Shown piece by piece: positions 7,818 through 8,714 of a stretch of DNA of 8,714 bases. Origin of the DNA: Oscillospiraceae bacterium (GTDB taxonomy: Bacteria; Bacillota; Clostridia; Oscillospirales; Ruminococcaceae); NCBI GenBank assembly GCA_020024175.1, contig JAHHUB010000069.1, positions 1 to 8,714 on the forward strand. Direction: 5' to 3'. Position 1 is the first letter of the stretch, and the number at the start of each line of letters is the position of its first letter. The translations under genes were made by a program, and so were the position numbers. The notes under the pieces were generated by a model. It worked only from the letters and a program-made list of their open reading frames with translations, had not been told where the DNA came from and made no database searches.

Positions 7818-8237
7818 ATGAATAAAATAGACGAATTATTTAATAAAGCAAAAGCAGTGGCAAATGCCGCAGGGAAAAAAACCGGGGAAATGGTGGAAAC
7901 ATCTAAACTCAAACTGCAAGTAGTACAAATGAATTCCGATATTGATAAGATTTATAAAAGAATAGGTGAACTTACCTATAGCCAGGCAAGAAATCATATT
8001 GATGCCAACAGAGAAATTGAAGCTGCTATGGCGGAAATTGATAAGATGTATCAGGAAGTTGAAGCTTTAAACATCAAAATAAACAATGCTCAGCAAATGG
8101 TTAAGTGTGGAAATTGCGGTGCTGCTAATTCCATAGAAGCTATTTTCTGTTCAAGATGCGGCAAGAGCCTTAACGATGAAAGCGGTTCTGCTCCTGTGGC
8201 ATATGTTGATGTTAATATAGAAAAAGAAGAAATATAG
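7818..8237 (+). CDS. Small helical protein with C-terminal zinc ribbon
   Basis: The function is unknown. The 139-residue protein begins with a charged, alanine/lysine-rich helical region (1-30), followed by a probable coiled coil (about 30-95, rich in K/E/D/I/L, including IDKIYKRIGELTY). A zinc ribbon follows with CGNC (C97, C100) and CSRC (C111, C114), then a short acidic tail. There is no signal peptide or membrane segment, so it should be cytoplasmic. Proteins of this layout are common as hypothetical zinc-ribbon proteins in Clostridia, but I know of no defined role. The ribosome binding site AAAGGAAG (7798-7805) is 12 nt before the ATG, slightly long, and no other in-frame start is available. 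The gene heads a two-gene unit with a bactofilin 20 nt downstream, which suggests a link to the cytoskeletal polymer; that is inference from position only. Confidence 0.88.
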   Translation: MNKIDELFNKAKAVANAAGKKTGEMVETSKLKLQVVQMNSDIDKIYKRIGELTYSQARNHIDANREIEAAMAEIDKMYQEVEALNIKINNAQQMVKCGNCGAANSIEAIFCSRCGKSLNDESGSAPVAYVDVNIEKEEI

Positions 8238-8257
8238 CTGAATAGGAGATTTTTAAA

Positions 8258-8593
8258 ATGATAGATATGGAAAAGAAAGCACAAAAATCTGTAATTTCTG
8301 AAGGTACAGTTATATCTGGAAATATTAAAACTTCTGATGATATTGCGGTTTTTGGAGAAGTAAACGGAAATATCCAATGCGATAAGGATATTGAAATTAA
8401 CGGTCATACAAATGGAGACATCAATGCTGAAAACCTTACTATTGCAAGTGGTTCAATAAAAGGTAAAATCGAACTTAAAAATAAGATGGATATTCAGTAT
8501 GCAGATAAAATCGAAGGTGATATTATCACAAAACAAATTGGTATTAAATCATGTGCCAGCTTGATAGCTAATATTAAAACAATTACAGAATAA
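8258..8593 (+). CDS. Bactofilin (polymer-forming cytoskeletal protein)
   Basis: Bactofilins form nucleotide-independent filaments, often at the membrane, that position cell-wall enzymes or affect shape, motility or sporulation. The 111-residue protein is nearly all a right-handed beta-helix. A Gly-x-Ile turn recurs at residues 21-23, 37-39, 53-55, 69-71 and 87-89 (GNI, GNI, GDI, GKI, GDI), with spacings of 16, 16, 16 and 18 residues, and a degenerate sixth copy lies near 102-106. The N-terminal tail before the helix is short (about 15 residues, MIDMEKKAQKSVISEG) and polar, with no evident membrane-targeting helix. There is no long C-terminal tail. AGGAG (8244-8248) lies 9 nt before the chosen ATG; the internal ATG at 8267 is too distant. 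The gene ends directly at a strong terminator. No M23 peptidase gene, a frequent partner elsewhere, is visible nearby. Confidence 0.92.
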   Translation: MIDMEKKAQKSVISEGTVISGNIKTSDDIAVFGEVNGNIQCDKDIEINGHTNGDINAENLTIASGSIKGKIELKNKMDIQYADKIEGDIITKQIGIKSCASLIANIKTITE

Positions 8594-8639
8594 AAAATAA
8601 CTCCCACAGTATTGTAAAAATACTGTGGGAGTTATTTTT
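8593..8639. terminator. Bidirectional rho-independent terminator
   Basis: A perfect inverted repeat has arms at 8593-8612 and 8620-8639 (20 bp) around a 7-nt loop (TGTAAAA). The G+C-rich core CTCCCACAG pairs with CTGTGGGAG. The outer five pairs are A/T, giving a T-run (8635-8639) on the plus strand and an A-run (8592-8597) that becomes the U-tract of a minus-strand transcript. The left arm starts at the last base of the bactofilin stop codon and the right arm ends 3 nt before the stop of the convergent gene, so one hairpin serves both. Confidence 0.95.
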
Positions 8640-8642
8640 AAA

Positions 8643-8714
8643 TTATTTTATTATAAGATTGCCGTTTTCCATATCAGCTGTAATAACAGTTTCAGGAGCC
8701 GGGTCATATTTTAT
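8643..8714 (-). CDS. C-terminal end of a convergent, unidentified gene (partial)
   Basis: The minus strand is open from the window edge to a TAA whose complement is at 8643-8645, giving 23 codons ending in PETVITADMENGNLIIK. The stop lies 3 nt from a symmetric terminator, the expected arrangement for a convergent gene, and the peptide has a soluble, ordinary composition. The fragment is too short to name a family. The plus strand of the same stretch is also open, but it lies beyond the terminator without a ribosome binding site or start. Confidence 0.6.
   Translation of the reverse strand: MKYDPAPETVITADMENGNLIIK

Noticed and set aside
8641..8714. Plus-strand open stretch after the terminator
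   Set aside because: There is no start codon with a ribosome binding site, and the symmetric terminator with a minus-strand stop 3 nt away favours a convergent gene instead.
1..8714. Mobile elements, CRISPR array, tRNA/rRNA or defence system
   Set aside because: No transposase, integrase, regularly spaced direct repeats, tRNA-like fold or defence-type domain was seen. The window is filled by housekeeping genes of uniform base composition.

Overview
The window is AT-rich (roughly one third G+C by eye) and densely coded. It looks like chromosome from a Gram-positive anaerobe of the class Clostridia. The evidence is the gene order recJ - rel - dtd - metallo-beta-lactamase hydrolase - hemZ, which is a well-known Firmicutes/Clostridia neighbourhood, together with strong purine-rich ribosome binding sites and the protein types (HemZ, a Clostridia-type uridine-kinase-like protein, a zinc-ribbon protein and a bactofilin). 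I cannot name the genus.

Region 1 (27-7740) is a probable single plus-strand transcription unit of six genes. They encode RecJ, the bifunctional (p)ppGpp synthetase/hydrolase Rel, D-aminoacyl-tRNA deacylase Dtd, a glyoxalase-II-like hydrolase, the radical-SAM protein HemZ and a uridine-kinase-type nucleoside kinase. The genes are 3-12 nt apart or overlap (4 nt and 20 nt), and I see no terminator or strong promoter between them. The upstream end is cut by the window, so the operon promoter is not visible. The theme is housekeeping: DNA repair, stringent response, translation quality control and small-molecule metabolism. Two departures from the order I know are that no apt gene lies between recJ and rel, and that a short kinase without a TGS domain follows hemZ where hisS/aspS are often found.

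Region 2 (7741-8639) begins with a good sigma-A-type promoter (extended -10) in the 77-nt gap. It continues with a small coiled-coil/zinc-ribbon protein and a bactofilin, and ends at a perfect 20-bp hairpin that should terminate transcription from both sides. This is a separate two-gene unit, plausibly concerned with cell envelope or cytoskeletal organisation, although the first gene has no known function.

Region 3 (8643-8714) is the last 23 codons of a convergent minus-strand gene that I cannot identify.

I found no transposon, CRISPR array, RNA gene or phage signature. Most of the window is ordinary core genome. The points worth a second look are the Dtd motif substitution, the TGS-less kinase and the zinc-ribbon/bactofilin pair.
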